From positions 1 through 64,000 of the forward strand of contig JAPJBO010000022.1 of assembly GCA_030068145.1 (NCBI GenBank): a stretch of DNA of 64,000 nucleotides, given 5' to 3'. Below, in pieces: positions 1-8,869 of the stretch (position 1 is the first letter of the stretch; each line of letters starts with the position of its first letter). Under the pieces are notes generated by a model. It made no database searches, was not told the origin of the DNA, and saw only the letters and a program-made list of their open reading frames with translations. Made by a program: the position numbers and the translations under genes. The stretch is from Diplonema papillatum (taxonomy: Eukaryota > Euglenozoa > Diplonemea > Diplonemida > Diplonemidae).

Positions 1-4
1 GTAA

Positions 5-113
5 CATGCAGGGTCAAAACCTTGTGTCTTTTTAAAACGCTCCCGCGGGGCCGATGGAGCCCTAAAAAAAAAGTTGGACAAAAAAAAATTTGCTCAACTT
101 CATCAAAAATTAT
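5..113 (+). mobile_element. Partial MITE (family M1), left end
   Basis: The segment starts with the family terminus CATGCAGGGTCAAAACC and follows the full copies at 1613, 4063 and 44032 for about 110 bases, through the A-rich core, then departs at 'attatctcagg'. It is preceded by GTAA, which fits the NTAN target seen at full copies. The right half is missing, so this is a truncated copy abutting the retroelement. Confidence 0.75.
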
Positions 114-154
114 CTCAGGCTCCCTGCGGGAATAAATAGCGACCGAGAGCAGAG

Positions 155-1174
155 ATGATTGATCCTTGTTTTAGTGTACATACTAAACACCGAAAGGTTT
201 CCTCGTCCCTCGACTCTTTCGTTTTTTCGCAGACTGCACGGGCCCGGTCGGTCTCTCCATCGGCAACAGCAGGGCAAGGAATGCCAGCCCCTATGAGCAT
301 GTCGGAACGCATGTTGCGCGACCAGGTGGAAGCCTTGGTGGGGAAGCTGATCGTGTACCGGTGTAGAAGGAAGGGCACCGTGGACTACGGCATGTACGCT
401 GGGGTCTTGGGACGTAGTGAGGGAGGTGCGGCAGTTCCTCCGTATGTTGTGCGGCGGAGTGAGGCTTTCAACTACCTTGACACGGTAGAGCCCCACGACG
501 GACCCGAGGAAACGGTCCAGATGCCGCACCCCGAGTGGGAGTACAGCCGCGTGGTGGAGGCGTCGGTCCACCAGACGGAGGCGGCAGAGGCGTTCGTGCG
601 GAAATCGCAGGAGCGACAGCAACACGAGGTTGCTAGTCTGCGGCAGCGACTTGCGGCGATGGAGGCCCTGGTTCAGCAGCAAGCTGTAGACGGACCCCGG
701 GATGCGATGATGGGAGAGGTTCCTCGGAGACACCCTGCAGACGTTGCAGGTGTGAAGGAGTGGGTGAACGAAGTTGAAGATGATCCCCACCGTCTGGTCT
801 TGCAGCTAGAGGGCCGATGGGTCGTGCCGTATCTCAGCTCGACGGGGGGTAAAATCCTCCAAGACGCGTTCACTGCTCTTCGCCATTGGATCTTCGCCGC
901 CTCGGAGATGGAGGATTGGTGGAAAACCCACCATTTGACTCTGGGCAACTTCCTTTTGCGGCAAGTGTTGCTGCAGTTCTGTTTCGTGCGGGACAGGGTT
1001 CCACGGGCAGTGCTGCAACAGCGCTTGGAGAAGGAGGACACCTCGATTCACGAGGTGCTGCGTGCAGCTGCGTCGTGTTCCCCCGCCAAGAACGTGCCAG
1101 CTTTCCCTTCTCGTCAGAAGACGGCCAAACCGCGAACACGGACGGGAAACGCAGAGGCGGGGGGGAGGCATTGA
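155..1174 (+). CDS. Gag-like protein of YR retrotransposon
   Basis: A 339-residue open frame upstream of the recombinase. The first ATG is at 155; an in-frame ATG at 281 (MPAPMSMSERM) may be the real start because the preceding residues look like untranslated sequence. A predicted coiled coil lies around residues 145-180 (RKSQERQQHE...ALVQQQ), followed by a hydrophobic, tryptophan-containing segment (WIFAASEMEDWW). The C-terminus is basic and serine-rich. No zinc knuckle is visible. The assignment as gag rests on position and general character, not on a recognised domain. It ends just before a second open stretch in another frame, so a frameshift or short spacer separates it from the recombinase. 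Confidence 0.45.
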   Translation: MIDPCFSVHTKHRKVSSSLDSFVFSQTARARSVSPSATAGQGMPAPMSMSERMLRDQVEALVGKLIVYRCRRKGTVDYGMYAGVLGRSEGGAAVPPYVVRRSEAFNYLDTVEPHDGPEETVQMPHPEWEYSRVVEASVHQTEAAEAFVRKSQERQQHEVASLRQRLAAMEALVQQQAVDGPRDAMMGEVPRRHPADVAGVKEWVNEVEDDPHRLVLQLEGRWVVPYLSSTGGKILQDAFTALRHWIFAASEMEDWWKTHHLTLGNFLLRQVLLQFCFVRDRVPRAVLQQRLEKEDTSIHEVLRAAASCSPAKNVPAFPSRQKTAKPRTRTGNAEAGGRH

Positions 1175-1396
1175 CTAGCTTCTTCCCCGCTTCACCCGGC
1201 ACGCGCAAGGGCGTTTCCTCGGCTACGCTCGACGTCCCGCAGAAGAAGGAGCACCCCGCCCTTCGGCGCATTCGACGAAGGCTCACCGCCAAACGTTTCT
1301 CTCTTCGGACGAGCAGTCCTTCGTCTTGTTCAAAGTCGAATAGGAAAAGAAGAAAAAGGAAAAGAAAACAGAATCACCCCTACTCGTGCCTCCAGA

Positions 1397-2503
1397 GTGA
1401 ACAACGAAGCAGTGGTTCCAGCAAAGGAAGCCTGGGGAGAGTTGGAATCGCTGGTGAGTCGAATGTGGGCCAGGTCCACTTCGACCCAGCGCCAGTATTT
1501 GTGGGCCCGGTTAGTCCGATGGACAGCCGCAAACAAATTGCAGTTGACCGCGGATTCGGCGGCTCTGTTTGTATTGGCTACAAAGGTCAGCCGGCAAGGA
1601 CAGCTCGCCTATCATGCAGGGTCAAAACCTTGTGTCTTTTTAAAACGCTCCCGCGGGGCTGATGGAGCCTAAAAAAAAATTTTGGAAAAAAAAAAATTTG
1701 CTCAACTTCCTCAAAAATTACTGCAGAGTTTGTTCCAAACTTTTAAAATTCAAAAAACCCAATTTTTTTCCGGAATTTTTTTTTTTGCCATTTTCAAAAA
1801 GACACAAGGTTTTGACCCTGCATGCTATGCAAAAGCATTAGCGGGGACATTCCGGCATATCGGCATGCCTGCCCAGTCCCTGCACAGTCTTGCGGGGGCA
1901 CTAAGAGCGGTCGGGGGAGCCATTCCTGTGCACCAGGCCAGGCCGGTAACCAAATTAAAGTTGGTGGCTTGGGCACGCCGTCAAGTACCCGAGCTGCAGC
2001 TGGCGGCCCTTCTTGCGTGGAAAACCGCAAGTCGTTGGGGGGAAGTGACCCAGTTAGGATCACACCAGTTCTTGAAAGTGACAAACTCAAAAGTGGTCTT
2101 AGACTGGGCCTCAGTTCCGAAGTCGCGAAGATCCAACCCGTTCACTCGTTCAAGGTGGGCTGTGGTGGTTGGGGATTTGACATCCGAGATCGCCTCCCTA
2201 TTCCAAACACTGCAGCCGTTCCATCAACTCTGTCCCGTAACAACCGCAGAATTAGCACTTTTGTGGCAGAAAGACCCCCAGATGCGCGGCTTTACAGGTC
2301 ACAGCATCAAGCGGGGAGCCACAACACACCTTTTCAAGGCGGTAGAGCAAGGGGCCAGGTTGCCTCTAGAGTTGATTGGACGGCTCGCGAAACACAAAGA
2401 AGGCCAAGGGAGTGGGATTCCCGACATGACGCTCCGTTACGGAAGCGATTCGGTAGCAATGGCCGAAGCGTTGGGAACAGCCCACGCGACGGCCCTCTTG
2501 TGA
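1397..2503 (+). pseudogene. Tyrosine recombinase, split by a MITE
   Basis: The recombinase catalyses strand exchange to integrate circular cDNA. The N-terminal core-binding part (1397-1612) and the catalytic part (from 1825) lie in the same frame on either side of the MITE at 1613-1824. Catalytic residues visible downstream are an Arg in TASRWGEV, the H-x-x-R box GHSIKRGATT, a further RLAKHKE segment and a final Tyr in LRYGSD, giving the R..H-x-x-R..Y pattern. Element plus duplicated target is 216 bp, a multiple of three, so the frame is kept. A single in-frame TAA at 1670-1672 inside the MITE stops translation. The downstream part has its own ATG at 1682 within the MITE. Otherwise the frame is open to the stop at 2503. 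Confidence 0.78.
1613..1824 (+). mobile_element. MITE family M1, complete copy (212 bp)
   Basis: Terminal inverted repeats run from CATGCAGGGTCAAAACC to its reverse complement ending CCCTGCATG. The target duplication CTAT is seen at 1609-1612 and 1825-1828. The inside is A/T-run rich and encodes no transposase. It sits in the recombinase gene. Confidence 0.92.
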
Positions 2504-2631
2504 TTCCTCCTCCTGCCTCTCCCTCTCCTCTCAAAACTCGCCATACAATCACACGGCGCTCTCATGCGACCCGCCTGCCTCGAACGGCAGAGGAACGGGA
2601 ATCACCGCTACACGTTGCTAGCATTACACCC

Positions 2632-4008
2632 ATGCGTGTTGATTTCTTGAAGAACCGGATGCGGAAAAGCGTCCGCGATCGTTTTGAGTCCGTGTGGAAC
2701 ACCACCTTCCAACCAAAAACCTGCTTGAAAAAAGAAGAAAACGTGCGTCAAAAAGAGACACCCCGATGCTCTATGTTCCAAGGGTCGCACGCGCGAACCC
2801 TCGTCGAGAACGGTATTGCTTCAGTAGCGCAAGCCCCAGGAACCTTGGAAACTGTCCCGTTCACTGTCGTGGAAGAAAAGCCGACAGGAATGCGACAGCG
2901 TTTTATTTTGTGGACCCAGGAAGCTAATTCCGCTCTAAAGAGCGAGGGCTATGAAGCCTATGTCCCACTGGGGCACGTGTCAGAATACCTCGACGCGGTA
3001 CTCGGCGAGTGTGCGACAACCCGCGACCTGCGGACAGGTTTCTATCAGGTAGAGATCCCACCCGAGTCAAGAAAGCATTTTCGTTTCGTAGACGACTCGG
3101 GGACCTGGTACGAAATGAATCGGTTGCCAATGGGCCACAGCTGTGCACCAGAGATCATGCACACGCTGACATCGGTATTGGCCGCGGATCCGGCCTTTGT
3201 TGCTCCAGAGCACGCGGCAAAGAACGTGGGTGTACATGCCTGGATTGACAACATCCGGTTGTACGGTTCCGCCCGTGAGATCGCCGCCCACACAATGAAA
3301 ATGGATTGTTTGGCGAAGGAGGCAAATGCCTCATGGAAAGAAGCAGACAGCAACGACGGGGTATGTCGATACGACTTCATCGGAGTCGACTTCGATCACG
3401 GCGCCAACACGGTCGCCCCGTCAGAGAAGCTGCTCGGGAAGCTTGACAAGGCCGACTTGTCTTGCATCACGGCTGGAGAACTGGAGTCTCTAGGGGGACG
3501 GCTGCTTCACGCAAGCTCAATCTCTGGAGTGTTTCCCGGTTCCTTTTGGTGGGCGTTGAAGTTTCTGCGGCGGGTCACGAACTCGCTGAATCGATGTTCG
3601 CGGACACCGGCTGACAAAGTTCAAGTGCCCCGCTGTGCAGCCTCTGAATTGAAAGATTGGATTCGTTCGGTTCACAAGGCACGTGTTCTTTCTCCCTCCC
3701 TGCCTCCCTCTGAGTCCGATGGACCTTCGTTTCTTATTTTTGTGGATGCCTCGTTGAAGGGCTGGGGTGCCGTGATTGTTTCGCGCGAGACTGGTGAGAT
3801 GCACGTCTTCGGTGGGTCCTGGACTAAATCCGAAGGTGCCCTGCACATAAACGAGCTCGAGGCCTTGGCTTTTGAGCGAGCCATAGCCGTGTTGCCGCAA
3901 AGCGGGGTCGGAAGCGTCGATGTCCGCGTGGACAACACAACGGTGGCCGCAGTTGCACGGAAGAAGATGTGCATGCCAGCCAGCGTGAACGACGCACGTG
4001 TGCAATGA
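2632..4008 (+). CDS. Reverse transcriptase-RNase H of YR retrotransposon
   Basis: The start chosen is the ATG at 2632, the first after the recombinase stop that gives a plausible N-terminus; the same frame is open further upstream but there overlaps recombinase coding. RT motifs are DLRTGFYQ (first catalytic Asp near residue 132), LPMG near residue 165 and HAWIDN near residue 205. The usual YxDD box therefore reads W-I-D-N, with Asn in place of the second Asp. RNase H follows: FVDAS near residue 372, an ELEA segment carrying the Glu, and VDN. The RNase H end is displaced beyond a stop at 4008 by a small tandem duplication and a MITE. Whether the D-to-N change is ancestral or decay is open. 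Confidence 0.8.
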   Translation: MRVDFLKNRMRKSVRDRFESVWNTTFQPKTCLKKEENVRQKETPRCSMFQGSHARTLVENGIASVAQAPGTLETVPFTVVEEKPTGMRQRFILWTQEANSALKSEGYEAYVPLGHVSEYLDAVLGECATTRDLRTGFYQVEIPPESRKHFRFVDDSGTWYEMNRLPMGHSCAPEIMHTLTSVLAADPAFVAPEHAAKNVGVHAWIDNIRLYGSAREIAAHTMKMDCLAKEANASWKEADSNDGVCRYDFIGVDFDHGANTVAPSEKLLGKLDKADLSCITAGELESLGGRLLHASSISGVFPGSFWWALKFLRRVTNSLNRCSRTPADKVQVPRCAASELKDWIRSVHKARVLSPSLPPSESDGPSFLIFVDASLKGWGAVIVSRETGEMHVFGGSWTKSEGALHINELEALAFERAIAVLPQSGVGSVDVRVDNTTVAAVARKKMCMPASVNDARVQ

Positions 4009-4062
4009 CACGCTTACCAGCGTTTGAACGACGCAGATCGTGTCGGCAATGACACAGCTTAC
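3984..4062 (+). repeat. Imperfect ~38-bp tandem duplication
   Basis: The segment 'gtgaacgacgcacgtgtgc...acacgcttacc' is followed by a close second version 'tttgaacgacgcagatcgtgtcggc...acagcttacc'. It lies exactly where the RNase H frame is lost and contributes to the break. Confidence 0.6.
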
Positions 4063-4275
4063 CATGCAGGGTCAAAACCTTGTGTCTTTTTGAAAATGGC
4101 AAAAAAAAAAAATTCTGGAAAAAAATTGGGTTTTTTGAATTTTAAAAGTTTGGAACAAACTCTGCAGTAATTTTTGAGGAAGTTGAGCAAAATTTTTTTT
4201 TTCCAACTTTTTTTTTTGGAGGCCATCGGCTCCGCAGGAGCGTTTTAAAAAGACACAAGGTTCTGACCCTGCATG
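4063..4275 (+). mobile_element. MITE family M1, complete copy (213 bp)
   Basis: Same inverted termini as at 1613. The target duplication TTAC is at 4059-4062 and 4276-4279. Inserted within the RNase H region of the YR retrotransposon. Confidence 0.92.
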
Positions 4276-4434
4276 TTACACGAGTTGAACTGTCCGTTCT
4301 CGGTGTCGTGGGTCCGCTCAAAGGAGAACCCGGCGGACGTCCCTTCGAGAGTCTCGCCGGAAGTTTTTGCCTCCCGAGAGGGAAGGCATTCTGTTGAACG
4401 AGCGTTACGGGGTTTCTTTACGCGCGGTGAGGAT
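4276..4434 (+). pseudogene. RNase H C-terminal remnant
   Basis: The frame reads LHELNCPFSVSWVRSKENPADVPSRV, with the K-E-N-x-A-D-x-x-S-R ending typical of retroelement RNase H. It is the continuation of the RNase H at 2632-4008, cut off by the MITE and truncated or abutted by the foldback element at 4435. Confidence 0.65.
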
Positions 4435-4449
4435 GAGGCGGCGGTCCCG

Positions 4450-4743
4450 ATAACGTCGCATGAGACCTTATCGGTACCTCTTTTGCCCATTTCTGGGTTG
4501 CGACCTTATCGGTACCTTTTTGGGGTTGCGACCTTATCGGTACCTTTTTGAGGTGCGACCTTATCGGTACCTTTTTGGGGTTGCGACCTTATCGGTACCT
4601 CTTTTGGAGGTTGCGACCTTATCGGTACCTCTTTTGGAGGTTGCGACCTTATCGGTACCTTTTTGGGGTTGCGACCTTATCGGTACCTTTTTTGGAGGTT
4701 GCGACCTTATCGGTACCTTTTTGGGGTTGCGACCTTATCGGTG
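4450..4743 (+). repeat. Subterminal array A, left (about 10 copies)
   Basis: Tandem units of 27-30 bp, each holding GCGACCTTATCGGTACC followed by a T-rich spacer ending GGGGTT or GGAGGTT. The last copy loses the TACC end. Spacing differs by one to three bases through the T run. Confidence 0.92.
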
Positions 4744-4977
4744 GACCAGGTGGCTTGCAGAACGAAACGTTATAAAAAAGAAGGAGCGGGAGGGAGAGAG
4801 AGATAACTTGCGGAAGCAAATCAGGCTTTGTTTTTGCTACGAACTGGACTATAGAGGGGTTGGCAGAGGGCGGTGGACATCCATGCTTGAGAGAGAGAGG
4901 GAGAGAGGAGAAATCTTTTTGAAGAAGAAAAAACGGAATTTTTTTTTTCGAGAAAAAAGCAGTCTGAAAAAAAGACG

Positions 4978-5092
4978 AGGTGCGACCTTATCGGTACCTT
5001 TTGAGAGTGCGACGGTATCGATACCTCTTTTGGAGGTTGCGACCTTATCGGTACCTCTTTTTGAGGTTGCGACCTTATCGGTACCTTTTTCG
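4978..5092 (+). repeat. Subterminal array A, second left block (4 copies)
   Basis: Same unit as at 4450, one copy diverged to 'gcgacggtatcgatacc'. Separated from the first block by about 235 bp of purine-rich sequence that is absent from the right arm. Confidence 0.88.
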
Positions 5093-6297
5093 GAGAAAGT
5101 TCCGGAAAAATCATTGGGGGGGAAAAGGTGAAAAAATGTCGAGAAAAAACGTCGGAAAAAAAGAACTCTGAAAACGACAACTCTAAAAAAAAGACCAGGT
5201 GCTTGTGATGATACTGCACAAAGCCGCTATCGACTAACTCTTTTGCATGTGTCGTGTCATGCAGTCGTCTTGCTTTGTGTCTGGTGTGCGCTTCACGGCC
5301 GTAATAGTAGTAGTTTGCACTTGAGCACTTGCACGGCATACCACTGATTAGCCAACAAGAACTAAGGCCGGCACGTTTCCGAGGCCGTTTCAATGTCCTG
5401 TATGGTTTTTGCATATTGTATCAGCGAAAGGTGCACCTCAAAAAGTACCTGTACCTTCCACAGATCGGCAATGACTCCCATACCGCTTCTGGGGGTGGCT
5501 TCTCTGCTTCCAACATTCCTGTGTGGTGATGTAGGGGACCGCTTGTAGCCCACGAATCAGGGTTGTGCTGCCCCGACACTCAAACGACCTTCAAGGGCTT
5601 CAAGGCCAGACGACTGTTTAGTGTTGCGAACGAGTCGCAAACACGCTGAGATTGGGACCCCACACACTGAAATCGACTGAGAACAACCTGAGCGATCTCT
5701 CTTAATAAAATATTTAAGCGCCGAAGGCGCTACCACCCAATCCAACTTTGTACACACGAAACAGAGATCTTATGAATGAACGAAAAGTGAGCAAAAAGTA
5801 GCTTGTAAAACCGGAACAAGTCGGAAACCCCGTCGGGGGAAAGCACGAGATGCAGGTGCTCCAAGGCCAGACGATTGTATAGTGTTGCAAACGAATCGCA
5901 AACACGCTGAAGTTGGGACTCCCACACACTGAAATCAAGTGCTCCTAGGCAGACGAACTGTTAGTGTTGCGAACGAATCGCAAACACGCTGAGATTGGGA
6001 CCCCACACACTGAAATCGACTGAGAACAACCTGAGCGATCTCTCTTGATAAAATATTTAAGCGCCGAAGGCGCAACCACCCAATCCAACTTTGTACACAC
6101 GAAACAGAGATCTTATGAATCAACGAAAAGCGAGCAAAAAGAGCTTTAAAACCGGAACAAGTCGGAACCCCGTCGGCGGGAAAGTACGACTTCAAGTGCT
6201 CCAAGGCCAGACGACTGTATAGTTGCAAACGAATCGCAACGCGCTGAAGTTGGGACTCCCACACACTGAAATCAAGTGCTCCTAGGCAGACCGAATG
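5093..6297 (+). repeat. Foldback element A, left arm
   Basis: Sequence from the end of the array to about 6297 recurs in reverse complement in the right arm (7510-8716). It includes two to three degenerate units of ~350 bp marked by 'cgcaaacacgctga', 'ccccacacactgaaatcga' and the short hairpin 'gcgccgaaggcgc'. Open frames across it are byproducts of the repeat, not genes. Confidence 0.8.
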
Positions 6298-6301
6298 TTA
6301 A

Positions 6302-6838
6302 AGCCCCACCCCCCCCCCCCCTCGTACTATTTAGGCTGTTAAAATCAGCAGATATTTCCTGAAAAAACTAAAAGTACACCCCCCAAGCTTTCAGGGTGAC
6401 TCGTACTATTTAGCCACTATTTAACCACTATTTAACCACTGTTAAACCACCATTGAACCACCATAAAGAACCGAGAGAATCGGGGCTCGGCAGCGTCATT
6501 TAGAGTGAGGTCTCACTCTAAGTGATGCTGAATGCTCTACTCTTTAATGACACTGAAGTCACTAAAGGTTAGCTTACTGGGTTTCCGCCGAAACCTTCCG
6601 TTTTTCTAATTCTTCTGAGTGACACTGAAGCTGCATTTTTCAGTCACAGTGGGCAAAAATGCATGAGTGTCACTTAGAGTGAGCCTCACTCTACGTGCCC
6701 CAACTGTCTATGGGCTCAGAAGGACTAAACACACACTGTTCACAGCAGCTCTCGTATTGCTGATGCAGTAGAGGTGGTGAAACTTGACGAATCAGGATGG
6801 ACCTGGACGCGCTCCTCTCTGTGCTGGATCTGCATGCC
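6302..6838 (+). mobile_element. TTAA-type DNA element, left-end fragment
   Basis: Preceded by TTAA (6298-6301), it starts AGCCCC, continues with a C-run and CTCGTACTATTTAGG, and matches the complete copy at 18422-19072 through 'atggacctggacgcgctc...ctgtgctggatctgc'. It ends abruptly near 6838, where foldback-arm sequence resumes. It therefore lacks its right terminus. Confidence 0.75.
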
Positions 6839-7509
6839 GGCAGACGAACTGTTAGTGTTGCAAACGAATCGCAAACACGCTGAAGTTGGGACTCCCACAC
6901 ACTGAAATCAAGTGCTCCTAGGCAGACGAACTGTTAGTGTTGCGAACGAATCGCAAACTCACTGAAATTGAGACCCCACACACTGAAATCGACTGGGAAC
7001 AACCTGAGCGATCTCTCTTAATAAAAGATTGAAGCGCCGAAGGCGCAACCACCGAAACCGACTTTGTACACACGAAACAGAGATCTTATGAATCAACGAA
7101 AAGCGAGCGAAAAAGAGCGTGAAAAACCGGAAGAAGTCAAAATAGTACCTGTAGCTGCCACCAATTCCACCTATATGTGTGGCTGTCATCAGAGAGAGAA
7201 TCATTACGTTGTTGGTGCCGTGCGCCTACAACGACGCGGCCTTGTCGTAAACGATGATGATTGCGTTGATGATGGCGAAGCCGGGGGCGTTCTGGCTGTC
7301 GGGTGCGACCGCCTGCGAGTGTTAACAGGTTGTGTCGCTGGTTCTTTTTGATCGCTTGGCCCACGGCGGCGGCTAGCACCTTGGCAGAGACTCTCAACTC
7401 CCGCTGAACAATACGTCTTGCGGATACTCGGGCACCGCATCAGTGCTTGCCCAACATCCATTCGGTCTCCAACAGCAAAGCACTTGTGAGATCGCTGTTC
7501 AGTGTGGAG
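6839..7509. other. Centre of foldback element A
   Basis: Holds one more pair of degenerate arm units (to about 7140), then about 370 bp of unique sequence with only short overlapping frames on both strands. I recognise no protein here. Confidence 0.5.
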
Positions 7510-8716
7510 GTCGGATTGGGTGGTTGCGCCTTCGGCGCTTGAATCTTTTATCAAGAGAGATCGCTCAGGTTCTTCTCAGTCGATTTCAGTGTGTGGGGTC
7601 CCGATCTCAGCGTGTTTGCGATTCGTTCGCAACACTAACAGTTCGTCTGCCTAGGAGCACTTGATTTCAGTGTGTGGGAGTCCCAACTTCAGCGTGTTTG
7701 CGATTCGTTTGCAACACTATACAGTCGTCTGGCCTTGGAGCACTTGAAGGTCGTATTTCCCGTCTTTTTCCTAGTTTTTCGCCGACTGTCTTCCGTCTTT
7801 TACCGGGTTTTACACGCTCTTTTTCGCTCGCTTTTCGTTGATTCATAAGATCTCTGTTTCGTGTGTACAAAGTTGGATTGGGTGGTTGCGCCTTCGGCGC
7901 TTGAATCTTTTATCAAGAGAGATCGCTCAGGTTGTTCTCAGTCGATTTCAGTGTGTGGGGTCCCGATCTCAGCGTGTTTGCGATTCGTTCGCAACACTAA
8001 CAGTTCGTCTGCCTAGGAGCACTTGATTTCAGTGTGTGGGAGTCCCAACTTCAGCGTGTTTGCGATTCGTTTGCAACACTAAACAGTCGTCTGGCCTTGA
8101 AGCCCTTGAAGGTCGTTTGAGTGTCGGGGCAGCACAACCCTGATTCGTGGGCTACAAGCGGTCCCCTACATCACCACACAGGAATGTTGGAAGCAGAGAA
8201 GCCACCCCCAGAAGCGGTATGGGAGTCATTGCCGATCTGTGGAAGGTACAGGTACTTTTTGAAGTGCACCTTTCGCTGATACAATATGCAAAAACCATAC
8301 AGGACATTGAAACGGCCTCGGAAACGTGCCGGCCTTAGTTCTTGTTGGCTAAACAGTGGTATGCCGTAGCATCTTTTCGTGCACTTTCCCGCTGATTCGT
8401 TCGCAACACGAGCAGTTTAGGAGCACTTGAATGCAGGGTATACTTGAGCTCAGCGTGTTTGTGATCTGTTTGCAAGTGCTCAAGTGCAAACTGCTACTAT
8501 TACGGCCGTGAAGCGCACACCGGACACAAAGCAAGACGACCGCATGACACGACACGTGCAAAGAGTTCTAAGGTCGATAGCGGCTTTGTGCAGTATCATC
8601 ACAAGCACCTGGTCTTTTTTTAGAGTTGTCGTTTTCGGAGTTCTTTTTTTCCGACGTTTTTTCTCGACATTTTTTCACCTTTCCCCCCCCAATTATTTTT
8701 CCGGAACTTTCTCCGA
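7510..8716 (-). repeat. Foldback element A, right arm
   Basis: Reverse complement of the left arm: 'cccaatcc' and 'gcgccttcggcgc' units, then the stretch around 'ggaatgttggaagcagagaagcc' (8181-8203) that mirrors about 5490-5520. An extra ~125 bp near 8365-8490 is not in the left arm. Confidence 0.8.
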
Positions 8717-8833
8717 AAAAGGTACCGATAAGGTCGCAACCTCCAAAAAGGTACCGATAAGGTCGCACCTCAAGAAGGTACCGATAAGGTCGCAACCCAG
8801 AAATGGGCAAAAGAGGTACCGATAGGGTCTCAT
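8717..8833 (-). repeat. Subterminal array A, right (4 copies)
   Basis: Four copies of GGTACCGATAAGGTCGC, the inverted form of the left array unit. The outermost copy is followed by 'gatagggtctcatgtgacg', which matches the left terminus in reverse complement. Confidence 0.9.
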
Positions 8834-8869
8834 GTGACGTTATCGGGACCGCCGCCTCCACAAGGCTTT

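Larger units (their letters stand above)
150..4434 (+). mobile_element. YR retrotransposon (VIPER/DIRS-like), degraded
   Basis: Coding regions lie in the order gag-like protein, tyrosine recombinase, reverse transcriptase plus RNase H, all on the plus strand. A recombinase in place of a DDE integrase places it in the YR-retrotransposon class (DIRS, Ngaro, PAT, VIPER). Having the recombinase between gag and RT is, as I recall, the VIPER order, whereas DIRS, Ngaro and PAT put the recombinase last. Two MITEs break the recombinase and the RNase H. A foldback element abuts the 3' side at 4435, so I cannot see the 3' terminal repeat, and no clear 5' terminal repeat was found. The outer limits are approximate. 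Confidence 0.72.
4435..8858. mobile_element. Foldback element A (4.4 kb)
   Basis: Both ends read GAGGCGGCGGTCCCGATAAC inward (left from 4435, right as reverse complement ending 8858). Each end then carries subterminal tandem copies of a unit containing TTATCGGTACC, in opposite orientation. Inside are long inverted arms with ~350-bp subrepeats. A partial copy of a TTAA-type element interrupts the centre. No intact transposase frame is seen inside. The left arm has an extra segment at about 4745-4977 and the right an extra one at about 8365-8490. I found no convincing target duplication. Confidence 0.75.

Noticed and set aside
4460..5171. Frames encoding repeated LRPYRYLF / CDLIGTF peptides
   Set aside because: Translations of the subterminal minisatellite of foldback element A, without a domain or a gene-like start.
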